NCBI RefSeq assembly: GCF_041260155.1
Contig: NC_091933.1
Span: 38,170,293-38,234,292, forward strand
Direction: 5' to 3'
DNA from: Ptychodera flava
Taxonomy: Eukaryota > Hemichordata > Enteropneusta > Ptychoderidae
Length of the DNA stretch: 64,000 nucleotides
Made by a program: the position numbers and the translations under genes. Shown here one piece after another: positions 35,679 to 47,625 of this stretch (positions within the stretch are counted from its first letter, which is position 1; the number at the start of each line of letters is the position of its first letter). The notes under the pieces were generated by a model, which saw only the letters and a list, made by a program, of their open reading frames with translations, was not told where the DNA came from and ran no database searches.

Positions 35679-37302
35679 GTAGGCAACTCCACAGTCAGTG
35701 TTCAAATTCGTGATTTTTGACAACTGTTCGATGGTACGGGGTACGTACAAGTGTACACAGTACTAGTCCTTGCAAAGTTGGTTGTTTGCGCTCTGGGGAC
35801 AGTAAGTGATTCTGTGGCGTACAGAAAATCAGCATTTCCTGGTGATTGAACCATGAAGATCCTACAATTCTTTTATGGTCGCAAGTTTGTTTGTTTGTTG
35901 TGAATTACCTGTTGCGATGAACTCAGAAAATGTACTTTGAAGTTGAATAACTCGTAAATTAAAGTAAATATTCTTGTCTAATCCCGAACCATGCAGGGTG
36001 ATCCATGATTATCACTATCAATCTTCAAAGACATTACTCAAAATAGTCTGAAGTTCATCGAGCGAGAACAGGCAAAAGATCAAAACCTAAATGTGATTTT
36101 CGAAGTGCGTGGCTAAAGTTTTGGTCAATATTTTCGATCATGTTGCTCCAGGAATTGTTTTGATTTCAATGAAATCTGTGTTTTCGATCTTTAAACAGTT
36201 TAGACAATTTTTATTGATATTGACTTTAATCTGCGTGGATGAAGAGAACAAACAGTTCATTTCTCCATGTCTCGAATGATGAAATCAGATACATACAGCA
36301 ACTTTGACCCTGTAAATGTTGCGGCATTATGTGTTTTGTCCCGGATGTACTTGTATTGGATCTTTGAACAGTGTGGCCTGACTGTTGTGAGCAACTGGTA
36401 TATATATTTAAAATGTGTTTTGTTTCACTCCAGGCTACCTACATCTTTACTTTGGAGGAGACGACAGCAAGTTAAGTATTCCACACAATGTCACGCTGTT
36501 TTACATGTCAAAGCTGAACGAAGAATTAGAAGAACAAGTTATTCAGAAGTTTTGTGAAATCTTGCGTTTTTCTTTCGGACCAAACAGTGACGTTGATACA
36601 GTTAACATTCTGAACTGCATCGACGACGATGACGATGGCGATGACGCAATCAGCAGACTGCAGTACTCTGATAGGGTCGTCTTTGTTCTGTCAAAGTCTT
36701 TCAGGACAATGTGGGATGAGCGTGAGCTGACAGCGGACGATGACGCCATGGAGCGCCTGGATAGAATCATGCACGCCTTCAACTATGCCTTGAACGAGGA
36801 AAAGAAGCCAGACTTCAACAAATATTTCGCAATCCGCTTCAGTTACACCAGAAAAACTGAAATGCCGAAAACACTGAAACTGAAATGCTACGAAATATCC
36901 GTGTGTCATCCATCCACTATTGAGAAATTCTACGCGAGACTACTCCAGCAACGAGGCAAAGTGTCAATGCCACAAGTCCTGGAGACAATAACGAACTCTG
37001 AGCTGGGACAAGAACTTGTAGAAAGCGTTAGACGTTTACAGACACGTGACGTCACGAAATTAATTGATCGTGGTAAAAGTGTCGGATTCTCACCATGTAA
37101 GTATCGGACAACGAATGGCCAATGATGTTTTTGGATTAAAGTTAGTGATGAACTACGGATTCCCCGATAGTTTTAGATTCCCTTTATCCCTTTTACCAAC
37201 ATGGTTTGGCCCAAACCAATTGTTACCGATGGTGATAGTGGACCTTTTTATAGGGAATCGGGGTGAACAGGTTTAATGTTTTGCATTAGTTACTTCCATC
37301 GC

Positions 37303-37350
<48 letters not shown>

Positions 37351-39912
37351 TGTCATCAGTATCAATTCTTTATCATATATATACCCTCTGTTCACAGGTG
37401 ACCTTGACTCTCAGTGTTTCGATGTCCTCTTTCAACATGAAATGATAAATGAAAACGAACAACAAGAAATCAAAAGGAAAAGCTCCCCACAGGAAAAGCT
37501 GAATGCTACAAGCGATATCATCAGTAAGAAAGGCTGCATTTTCGTTGAATATAAGCAACTCGTGGAAGTGTGGCAAACGAACTTGACACATAAACTTCAT
37601 GGGGCTCTTCAATCTAATTTTTGCGATCTGATCGGAAACATCGGACCAGATGTTCCCGCTATTTCAGATTTTCTTCAGCAGCAAGAAGTCTTCACTGCAC
37701 ACGCTTCACAGATCGTCAGGGAGGGAACACCCCAGGACAAGGCGCGCAAGCTGCTGGGAGAATTGCCGAAGACTGAGAGAGCCTTCAACAGTTTCTGTGA
37801 CGCCCTTGACAAGTACAACTCCGGCTTGGCCAAATCCCTCAACCTGAGAGGTTTTGCATCCAGCGATGATGGCAGTGATGAGTCAAGTGGGCCGTCAAGT
37901 TTGACGGAAAGTGAAGGTAAAGTGACGGACAAACTCCTACGCCTGAACTTTCTTTTGTGAAATCTCTGGATTCCACATTATGCGTTCCCTGCAACACTCA
38001 CGATCCCGAGAGCAGCGTACAGAATTCTGTGAATGAACAAGCCCCTGAAACAGCCTTATCAGTAAAAGGAAAATGGCGGGAACTTTGGCTAATATTTACA
38101 TTCTGTATGTTCCATAAAATAAACATATTTTCTTATTCGGCCACTGAAGTATATGGAAATCAAAGCATTGTTTAAAGTATGCGACATATTATTGTCCATC
38201 AATAAATTCTAGTCTAGATTTAAAACTAGGCTATTAGTAATAATATTTGACATTGCATAAGTAACTGCTGTGTTGACCAGTGAAATTATAAGAGTTTTCA
38301 ACTTGAACTGTAGAACTATACAGGCAGAACAACATACCAATTATCATTATTCTCAAAAATACAGCAAAAGTTACACTGAGTTTTAAAGATGTTTTAGGAT
38401 TGCCAATAATCATCAAGATATCGTTTACTAATAAACCCCAGCCAGCTAAAGCAAACACTTCTCTTGACAGTAACTGCGTGATTCAGAACAATTCAAGGTG
38501 CGGTATACTTTCGACTAACGCGATGAGGCTATGACAACTTAAATTCAGGATAAGACTCATACTGACGTGGAACGACGAAAGTTTCTCTTTTCTTTTTATT
38601 TTGGCAATCGAAAGACTAATCTTTATAACATAAATCGAATCTCGCCGTCTTGGTTGTCCTAAAAAACATGCTTCATGTTCAAATTATTTGAAGTGCCATG
38701 CTCGCTGAGTCAAGAATTGCGATCTTAAAATGATGTAAAAGGGATATTAAAATGTCGGTTTCTATCACATTTTAGACGATCCCGAGAGCAGCGCACAGAA
38801 TTCTGTGAATGAACAAGCCCATGAAGTCGACGAATCTGTCTTGGTTACCCCTGCACCTCCGTCGGAACTGAAAAATGAGGGTGAAGAAGGGGAAAGTGAA
38901 GAGCCTGTAAAGGCGGAAGAGATTCCGAAATATAACGAGAGCTTACCGACAGAAACCGAACACTTCCGTGAAGCGGAGGAAGGTGCGCGTGCGTGCGAGT
39001 CAAACGGCACTGGGGAATATTCTGTCTCAACAGGTCAGTAACAAAGTGCATTTGCAAATGATCTCCCTTTCTTGTTGAGGAAGTAGACGATGAGAATGAT
39101 TGAATATTATGTTGACTGTCGTAAATACATGATGTCAGCTATGTTAAAACGACCTTTCTTTATATTAGAAAAAGGAAAGTCGGCTGCTATTTGCTGTTTC
39201 ATTTAAATCGAGAAGCTTCTTTCTTTTGAAAAGTAAGTCATGAAATTTGCGCAAGTCCGGGAATTTCACCATTTTCTACCCGTGCTATAATGATAGAAAG
39301 CGCTAATTGTATAACAGATACTGACTAAGTACCTATTTTATCTAGGTGTACATTTCTTTGCACGTGGAATTATTAAAAGTATACTCCAGGTCAATTTGCA
39401 GTTTATACCTTCAGGAAATATTCACCTATACAAATATACTAGCGTGCGACAAAGCTGCAGGTAATGAATAAATTGAAAGCTGCGCCTTCAAGCGAAAAGA
39501 AAACCAGATAAGAACTGCATTCAACCCGGAAATAAGTACAATAGATCTCTATACCTTGCTAATTTCCAGAAGTTTCAATACAGTGTATGTTTTAAACTCA
39601 TATGAGCTTTGAAAAAGACGTGGTAATTGTAATCTCTCTTATGAGATTTAAACATTTTAGTATTCCATTTTGCTACGCATCTGATTTTGGATCAGACAGA
39701 ATATAATTTAAAGTCATAAATAAACTTGTTGAGATTTCGTTAAAAAGTTGCATTATGTTTTTGTTTTGTTTTTTTTCAGGTGAGGGCGCTATCGCGGAAG
39801 CAACAAAGAGTGGAGCTAAAAAAACAGCGATTCAGAAACTAAAAAAGTTCTTTAGATGGAAGAACAAAGGTTAGTTTTCAGTACTTACGTAGCATATTTC
39901 ATTTGTGTGTAC

Positions 39913-39943
<31 letters not shown>

Positions 39944-40159
39944 TGTATGTATGTATGTATGTATGTATGTATGTATGTATGTATGTATGTATGTATGTAT
40001 GTATTTGTGTGTGTGAATGCATGTTTTCTCCACCTGTTTGTTTATCGACTTATTTATTGATACGTTTCAGACTCACAATCCCCTCGAGCCGTGAAGTATA
40101 GAGAACTTATCAGCAGAAGCAGCAGTAACGAAGAGGAGGACAAGCATGATGGTGACTAG
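35550..40159 (+). CDS. SEFIR-CARD-CARD adaptor-like protein, gene 2 (spliced)
   Basis: Six exons join without a break, all in phase 1: 35550-35678 (acidic leader), 36434-37096 (SEFIR-like), 37398-37916 (two CARD-like domains plus a Ser/Asp linker), 38776-39033 (acidic), 39780-39869 (basic) and 40071-40159 (ends at TAG). Domain order, exon sizes and phases match gene 1, so the two are tandem paralogues in the same orientation. Unlike gene 1, the protein continues past the CARDs through three more exons. Counting the possible upstream exons at 23113, 29219 and 30316, it would be about 650 residues. No signal peptide or membrane helix is seen. The adaptor role is inferred from domain content. 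The 5' end is the least certain part. Confidence 0.78.
36434..37096 (+). CDS. Gene 2 SEFIR-like domain exon
   Basis: 663 bases (221 codons), phase 1 in and out, acceptor CACTCCAG, donor T/GTAAGT. Matches to gene 1 include the opening Gly-Tyr, a first strand (NVTLFYMS), the central YSDRVVFVLSKSF motif, FAIRFSYTRKTEMPKTL in place of FATYFKYSTEEEFPSKL, a closing strand and helix ending FYARLLQQRGKVSMP (gene 1: FFGRLLHKKGTVSFP), and the final LIDRGKSVGF. A run of Asp residues (CIDDDDDGDD) sits between the first helix and the central strand and is absent from gene 1. Overall similarity is modest, so the duplication is not recent. Confidence 0.77.
37303..37350. repeat. (CAT)n in the intron between the SEFIR and CARD exons of gene 2
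   Basis: About 16 CAT triplets ending 47 bases before the acceptor of the CARD exon. Confidence 0.93.
37398..37916 (+). CDS. Gene 2 exon: two CARD-like domains
   Basis: 519 bases (173 codons), acceptor TTCACAG, donor GAAG/GTAAAG, phase 1 in and out. The first unit (CFDVLFQHEMINENEQQEIK and onward, with KKGCIFVEYKQLVEVW) aligns with the first CARD-like unit of gene 1. The second carries GTPQDKARKLLGELPKTERA, matching gene 1's RTEEDKVRRLLDELPNTRKA. The exon ends with a Ser/Asp-rich linker (SSDDGSDESSG). If this intron were retained, the frame would stop at 37960. Confidence 0.75.
38000..38048 (+). pseudogene. Dead partial copy of the gene 2 acidic exon
   Basis: 49 bases nearly identical to the start of the exon at 38776 (ACGATCCCGAGAGCAGC and onward), but preceded by CACTC instead of an AG acceptor. 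The frame stays open to 38175, but without a splice site it is probably not used. Confidence 0.65.
38776..39033 (+). CDS. Gene 2 acidic C-terminal exon
   Basis: 258 bases (86 codons), acceptor CATTTTAG, donor G/GTCAGT, phase 1 in and out. Very rich in Glu, Pro, Ser and Thr (for example NEGEEGESEEPVKAEE), PEST-like and probably disordered. Its first 50 bases have a near-identical copy at 38000-38048 that lacks an acceptor AG. Confidence 0.68.
39780..39869 (+). CDS. Gene 2 basic C-terminal exon
   Basis: 90 bases (30 codons), acceptor TTTTTTCAG, donor G/GTTAGT, phase 1 in and out. It encodes a Lys-rich amphipathic stretch (KKTAIQKLKKFFRWKNK) that could bind acidic membranes or nucleic acid, or act as a nuclear-localisation signal; which one cannot be told. 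An (ATGT)n microsatellite follows within the next intron. Confidence 0.65.
39915..40004. repeat. (ATGT)n in the last intron of gene 2
   Basis: About 22 tetranucleotide units between the last two coding exons. Confidence 0.95.
40071..40159 (+). CDS. Gene 2 last coding exon
   Basis: Acceptor ACGTTTCAG, phase 1, 29 codons then TAG. The product is Ser/Arg-rich then acidic (SRSSSNEEEDKHDGD), reminiscent of a casein-kinase-2-type tail, and echoes the acidic end of gene 1. No canonical AATAAA is seen just downstream; AATAAG at about 40219 is a weak candidate. Confidence 0.62.
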
Positions 40160-42420
40160 GATTACGTCACCGATGATGATTTAGATTAAGCGATAATCAG
40201 AAACATTTGTCACAATCTAATAAGATGTGCTCTACTATGTGTGCTCCCTTTCTGTTTTTTCATGTAACACTGCTTCATATCAGAATCGCCCAAAAAAGTT
40301 GCTGGGAAATGGCATGTTGATATTTATGCTCACTTACGCGTGTTGATCAACACATGAACATAGTATCGTCTTCGTTTCCGAATATGCAAGTGTGTCGAAC
40401 ACATTTCGTACCTGTTCTTGGGAAGTAACAGATACATGGGACGGGCTGATATTTTATTGACCCGTCCGTCATGGAACTTATTGACCGGGTGTTCAACACT
40501 GTCACCGCGTAACAGTCCAAAGATCATGCATCTAGCAGACTGTTGGAATGTAGGGTGGTCTGAATGCTGTGTACAGAGGTTTTGTTGCAAGACCAACGGA
40601 CATGTACACATATGCCTACTCTGTGGGATACATACAAAACTATCATGGCAGTTAAAGTGTTGATAGGTCGGAGCGAGCTCCAGTGCCCCAATCCAGCCAG
40701 TGAACTGTAATTTTCATTTCTGAACTTTTAAATTTTGCATAGTGATTACTGATTGGTCAAAGGCAGAAGCGGCTTACATTGACCGTGAAAGGGAGCTAGA
40801 GAGAAATGTGTAGCATCGTAACATACAACGACATCGCAAATTATATATAAATCATTTGCGTTTATAAGAAAACGCACGACGTATTTCTCGCTCAAAAAAC
40901 CAAAAAACGACGACTGTGTAAGGAAAGCTGATGTCAACAACGAAAGTTTACATTTTACACCTTTGAATATACTAAGATTTTCAGTTCCTATATTACAGCT
41001 TGTTGTAACTTTGTAATGGACTTATCAAACGTTAACGTATTCAACATTCCTTTCTTGGCTGAAAAAACCGCGCGTCTATCTATGAGCAACGCGCTCTTGA
41101 ATCGGCTGTGATCATATTCACCGTGATCCAGGGTCGTGTTCCGTCATGTGGTTCCGTCATATTTACTTGTTCAGCAGGGGTACCTCTTTACTATTTACAA
41201 AGCCGAAGTTTACACTATATAATGAATAAACTAGAGAACAGTTGTGAATTAGCCCGCCCTTCTGGATTCTCTACCAGTTTATTACTCACATTCACCAAAT
41301 CATACTCAATCGCTCTGAAGCAACTAACATTTCACGTGACGAACATGGCGGCAAGTTATAACTTATTTCGTAAATATACTCAGTCACTCTTGGGTAGTTG
41401 TACATAAATATTACTGTACTCAGGGTATGTATTCGGATACAACTTAAAATGGTTTTTAATTTACATTAAATCTTAACTGTTCCATTAATTATAATCATTC
41501 TGCACAGTTGAACAATTTAACTTCGTCGAAGGACGAGGCAATCAAAAAGGTGTTTACAAATTATATTTACAGTCACGAGCATGACATATGTTTAGTTTCT
41601 CGGATGTGCTCGTACAAGAAACTTTATTTTGGGATTCATTTATAACATCGGAGCGATATTTCACCGTGTAACAGAACCAGTGAAGGGAGAGGTGCGACCA
41701 CTAGGTGGCGCAGTCACACACTAAAAGTAAAGAGACGCGAAACGTAGTGTACCCAGACCTGTTCACTTCATTATCCAATTTAGTCTCTGCTAGGAGAAAA
41801 TTCAATTCATGTCATACAGTTAATTTGTATTTGTTTATTTATAAATAAATTAACTGATCTGTGTATTTCACAGTAAGACATCACATTATGTTCCTGTCTC
41901 ACAGCGTTTTACTCAAACCAGCCAAGCTGAGTCAGCAACGTGACCGAGCGATTTATCTGTGATACAACTGTGACAAAAAACTTCCCTTTATAGATAAATA
42001 ACCTTTAATGTTCGTTCTGCTACATTGTGCTGTCGAATATTCCAAAATTATTGATCAAGTCTGCTGTTTAGCTAGTCACGGCTGTGAATCTACAAGTGTT
42101 ACCTGGCGCGCGGGAAGACTAAAAATAATTTGACTGTCGTCGTACTGAGCCCCCTATCGACAGAAACCGTCCATGAGCTATGACAGTTGGTGTGACTTTT
42201 TGTGATCTCCACAGACGATGAACAGATCAGTGACTGTAAAACAACAGAGTCATGCGTCCTATAAATGTTTTTGACCATGCCAAAAATAAACATCGAATTG
42301 ACGTGATTCCTTGTGATGTACGGCAGTCATTCCTATAACAAGGCTCCTCTACAGGTCCACTCTCTAAATCTCACTGAAAACTTCCAAAACTGTCCTGGAT
42401 CAGGGATTTTTCTGGTAAAC
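40160..42420. other. Gap between convergent gene 2 and the EF-hand gene
   Basis: Both genes end toward this 2.3-kb stretch, so it should hold their 3' ends. No repeat element with clear ends and no further exon is seen. Confidence 0.5.
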
Positions 42421-42575
42421 CTAGTGCTTTTTCTTGGCGGATTTTTGTTGCATTGATGTTAGATGACGACAATGGCGCGCAAAATGAACTCCGCATTTCT
42501 TTGAAAACAGTAGACCAGGTTGGCGTATTTTCTTGGTTACTTCGCTGAGTGGTCTGTCGTTCGGGAAAAGTAGAC
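42421..42575 (-). CDS. EF-hand gene last exon
   Basis: Acceptor TTCTACGCCAG, phase 1, 50 codons then TAG. It continues LENGLLFPNDRPLSEV across the junction and ends in a Lys-rich tail. An open frame on the same strand extends to 42693, but the part upstream of the acceptor is treated as intron. Confidence 0.63.
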
Positions 42576-45500
42576 CTGGCGTAGAAGAAGCGGAAATGCG
42601 ATGTATTACAATTTCGGGACTTTCGAGTGCACAGGCGTTATTCAATAAAACCCTTATTGTTAGTGACCTTACAACTCCACCGCGACAACGCAAAGCAGAC
42701 TGAGGGCCACACTTGAAAATGGCGATTAGTCAGACATGTACATTTCCTTGTTTTCAACAATTACATGCATGCGTAAATTGTGTACAGAACCTAGTGAAAT
42801 CGGTCATAAACCTTTGATTTGTCTCAAACCGATTTTTTAAAATAATTTTATGAAATGTCATAGCCTATGGATAATAGGTCGTGTAGAGACAGGATTAATG
42901 TCAGGGAAAATTAAACGACCAGCTTATTGTTGAAAAGAAAGAAAAAAAATGGGCGACAGATTTTATCATGGACAATCAAAGGTCAAAAACCTCGTTGACT
43001 TACTCCATCTCTCAAATATCCATTCCCTTTGCGAGACAAGTGGACGTGAAGTTACTGTAAATTGTAGCGATATACATGCAAAGGAACATTTCTCAGGAAC
43101 TAAGGAAAAATCGCTCATCAGACATCGTATATTCCAAATCGCTTAATACAAATCTTCAGCGTTGTCCATGGTGTCACGACGTCATTTGCGAGCCGAGCGG
43201 TACGCATCTGGCTCCACGGAATACCCGTCTAAATACACGCCTATTTTTTACCTTAAGTCCACAAAGTACATTTAAAATCTCAAATATGAACCATGTCGTG
43301 TAAAGTAAAAATTCGACAAGCCCCAAACCTACCATTTTCAAGCATCCTTTCGTCGATTGGTACGTTTCGCTGTTTACATCGAATCAACACCTGGCGGAAT
43401 TCCTTTACGTGGTCCTCTTTGTACTTGTTGGCGACGCCACTCATGTCGCCGGCGAGCGAGCTGAATGTACTGAAATTGTCAAGCTTCGACTCGCCAGTGT
43501 ATATGCGCTTTGGTTCTGCAGATTTAACTGCTTTCTTCCTGTTCAGGGATTTTCCAGACTGTTGATTAAAGCGTCAAGAGACAAAAGAAGAATCTAGCTT
43601 CAGGCGGTGTTATCATTTACTGTGTACCAACTTAGTAATTTTTGCAGACATTTTTGTGTTGTAAATGAATGATCAAATACGTTTGATTAGGAAATTTTCC
43701 CTTATTTTGAACAACCCATGTTCATGTAAAGTACATGTTCAAGATCATTGGACAATACACTGCAAACCTTTCAAAGTACACTTTTGATCTTGTTGCCTTG
43801 TGTTCTTGACCGTTTGCAACACGGTCTTTGATCACGTAACGATTATAACAATTTAGATAGCATTCACCCCCACAGTTGCTCAGGGGTCACCGTGCAAAGT
43901 AAAGAACTAGAGAAAAAAATAACCTAGCATTTACCGATATTTGACATTCAAAATGACCATGACTGTGTGAGCTCCATTGGGGGAAATAAATTTTCGATTT
44001 CAAAAAAAAAACTAAGACGGTGGACATTTTCCTTACTTCAGGCGCTTTAAACCCCCCCCCCCCCCCACAAGCGGTTGACCAGAAAAGCATAATTTGCAAA
44101 ACTTTGAAATTCCGAATATTTGACTCGAAGGCGCATTCTACGTCAAGCGAATGCGGATAACAATAAAAAAGAAATATGTATATTATCTACATTATCATGA
44201 CTTGCATAGTTACAGCTACCAGACCTGTCGACGCGCTCTTACAAAGTTATAATGAAATTTTTAGATCTACATACAAGTCATCTTTGGATTACAAAACAAA
44301 CTACATGTATCACAAACTTACTAATTTATTGAACACCTTCTCCCTTTTCCTCTTGATGATCAAATCATCCGGATTCATCTCGATTTGTTCAGAAATATCG
44401 ATCGGAGGCACTTCCAGTAGATCGACAGCCTCCTCGAATTCCTCGCCTCCTATCACAGGGGTCGTCGTCGCATTCCTTGATTTGTGAGATGGTGCGGACC
44501 CTTGGCGTTGTTCGGTCGCGGAGTGGACCCTAGACGACTCCCTTGATTGTTGGATTCTCGAGGTTTCGTTGTATACCTGCGCTCTTGACGACCCACGTGA
44601 AGATTCGCCCATGCTCGGCAACAGTGCCGAAGATTCCCTCGACAGGCCTCTTGACGACCCAACTCTGAAGTTATCCGATGAACACTCGCGAGAATACCAG
44701 GCTGAGTCACTTTCTACAGGAGAATTAGCAATGTGTTAACTTCAAGTCATTTATGATTAATGTAAATGATGATAAAAGAAACAAACATAAACAACAACAT
44801 AAAAAACACGCTTCAATGTTGTGCAAGTACCGTAAAACATATTCATGTTGCACATGTGAAATCTCACCATAAACGACACTGGAGTCAACCTCAGCATTAT
44901 ACATGTGCCAAAAATTACCTTCTACGTCCGACGTGCTTTTGAGATCGTTCTGTTCTTGTTTGTACCTTCTAAGCCCGTAGACAAATTTCCTATAGTCCAG
45001 CTCTCCATTTTCGTCGGTGTCAAGGGTCATCATGAGCTCTTCAACTTCATTATCGGACAATTGAATTCGAGCCTACGGGTGAGATTTGTACAAACTTTCA
45101 TTTTTTGATCTGAGTCACTTCACTCCTTATAGCGAAGTCACTTCACCCTGTTTTCCCTAGCTTCAAACAAAATGATTGTCGGACAGCTTAATTCCAAGCC
45201 TGAGGGTGAAAGTGGCGACAATATTTTGGTAGATTTTAGTTAAAACTATAATAGAGCCTTTTCTCAATCACTGCTGTCCATTTATATTCTTACATATTGA
45301 TTGTATTACCTTTATCGGAAAATCGGCTTAAGATATTACCGCGAGTTGATTCTGTTGTAAGCGGAGCCCTCCAGTCGACAAAGATTTGACTTTCGTTGGC
45401 ATTGTTAGGGGAACGTGCGATTTTATGGCTTCGAGCAAGGCGTACAAATTGTTTAGTTTTTATGTTTATCGTCCCAAAAAGGGGACCTAGTTAATCTAAG

Positions 45501-47591
45501 GAAGCTTAGACAGAGTGGCTTAGCTTAGGGATCAAGAGAATTAGCCTCAAGGAGTAAATGAATTCTCGTTGTTTCTGATTATTTGCTGACTCACAGAAGA
45601 AAATATGTGCCTTGTATTAAGTCTTTATGCCCTGAGAAACTACCTTTTTTCCGCACAAAGAGACTGGCACGGCACTCAACTGGCCTAAAACGACGGAGAA
45701 GCCGTGTCGCTGTTAGGATGTTTTACCGTGCGTCGAGACGATTACATTGCTGTGTCCACAAAAAAAAAAAAAAAAAGAAAAGAAAAAAAAAGAAACGAAG
45801 ACATCAACTGCCAAAAAACTTTTCGGAATTTTAGATTTTGACCTACTGATGTTTAATTCCTATATATGCATAAAAGGTGATTTTCTTTACCAGCAGTGTA
45901 TAGAGGAGAGCATTGCACTTACCTCAGCCATGCACTGTCGAAACTGTGTCTTATTCACCTTCCAGTCTTTATTTTTGTCGGCTCTCATGAAGAGTTCAAT
46001 CATTCTGATTCTCTGCCGTTGAATGTAGTCAGCTATCAGAGCCATGGCTTTTGCAGAGGGTTGGATTATCTTGGGTTTTTTGAAACTGACAGTGTTCGGC
46101 CTGCTTGGTAATTCGGGGGTCTTGGTTAGAAGGAGAAAATAACAAATATTCTTATTGTAACGTTACACTGTAATTTAGGTAATATTATATAGGGCTCAGC
46201 CCTTGGTGTCGCGCCAGGGGTTATTAAAGATTGGCAATGTTATTTGTATTGATTCATGATAAACTGTAATTGTTACTTCATAAACGTTAATATGACAACT
46301 ACGGTATGCCCAGTTTCCCTCTAATGAAAGCAGTTCACGTACGTACACGACGTCAAACCCTGCAGCAGGGCAGGTATAGATTTTCTGTAGCGTGTAAAAA
46401 TTTTGGACAAAAATTGGCAATTTTTACAATGATAACAGCCTATTGCGATAAACAAGGGACGTATTATGCAATCATTATCATTGCAATGGTAACCGCACTG
46501 CCCACCTTCCACTTGCAAGCTGAAAACTATAGCGTTCCGTCTAAAAACTGGCAATTTTTGAATCTAATTATTGACACAGGGGGCGCTCTTCTATAATTAA
46601 ATCCCAGCATTCTTTGCGTATGCCCCCGTTCATATGCACGACAGTTTTCTACCTTTATCTATATTAACAATATTTTGTATCAGCGACAAGGTGCATAATA
46701 ACATTTACTGGCTAATAAAAGAGGTATGTTTTATAAAAGGCATGTTATATAATGGTAATTTGTTTCGTTTTTGTTTATTTACGAGTACTCAAAAAAAAAA
46801 ACATGGCGGCGCCCATGAAAGAAGGGTACACTTCCGGTTACTCGCATAGTATATTATGAATTAGCGCATGCGTAGTCAGTAAGCCGCTGGCGCGACTATT
46901 ACTTGTCAACTGCTCTCGTGTCATGCTGACATCTTCCTGTGATGGTGACCTCAAATAAAATTGCTTTTTCTTGTTTTGGTATTCTTAGTGAAATTGTGCG
47001 TTCGTTAACTTTTGAAGCAAACTTCGAGAAAAATCGACGTGTAAATATTCGATGTTATCAGATAGGAGGCGGACTTTAATGTATCTCTCCATTACCATTT
47101 TGTTATCAACACTAATCCTTACATCGAGTACACCTGCTGCAGTGACAGCTATGTATGGTTCTCGTACTTGCAATTGTTGTCCAGTGGAATACAATAAATT
47201 CTTGAAAATCGGGAGAGTTTCATGATAGAAATTATCAAACTTACACTCCGGTCGTACAAGCTGCTATCGAAGGAAATCTCCGACAGAATGTCTTCCGGGG
47301 GAATGGGCACGTCAGTGTCATAAATATCGACGAATTTCACCTGGAAATATGGACGAAGTTCTTTCATTACGATCATGATTACTTTGAAAGATGCAAAAAA
47401 TATGAAAACGTGACACATGGAAACACAGTAAAGAGTAAATGTCACTTGCTCATGTTAGAACGTTCGACATTGCATAATCTTTGCAGAATGAATACATATT
47501 TTGTGCGTGATCTACCCTTCATCCATCTCCTCCTACTTATCGCCATACTAATCCTAATCCTTATCGATATCATCCTTATTGTCGTCGTCGT

Positions 47592-47625
<34 letters not shown>

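Noticed and set aside
37917..37960. Ending gene 2 at the stop at 37960
   Set aside because: A phase-1 donor at 37916 connects to three well-formed phase-1 exons ending in a stop; intron retention remains possible as a minor form.
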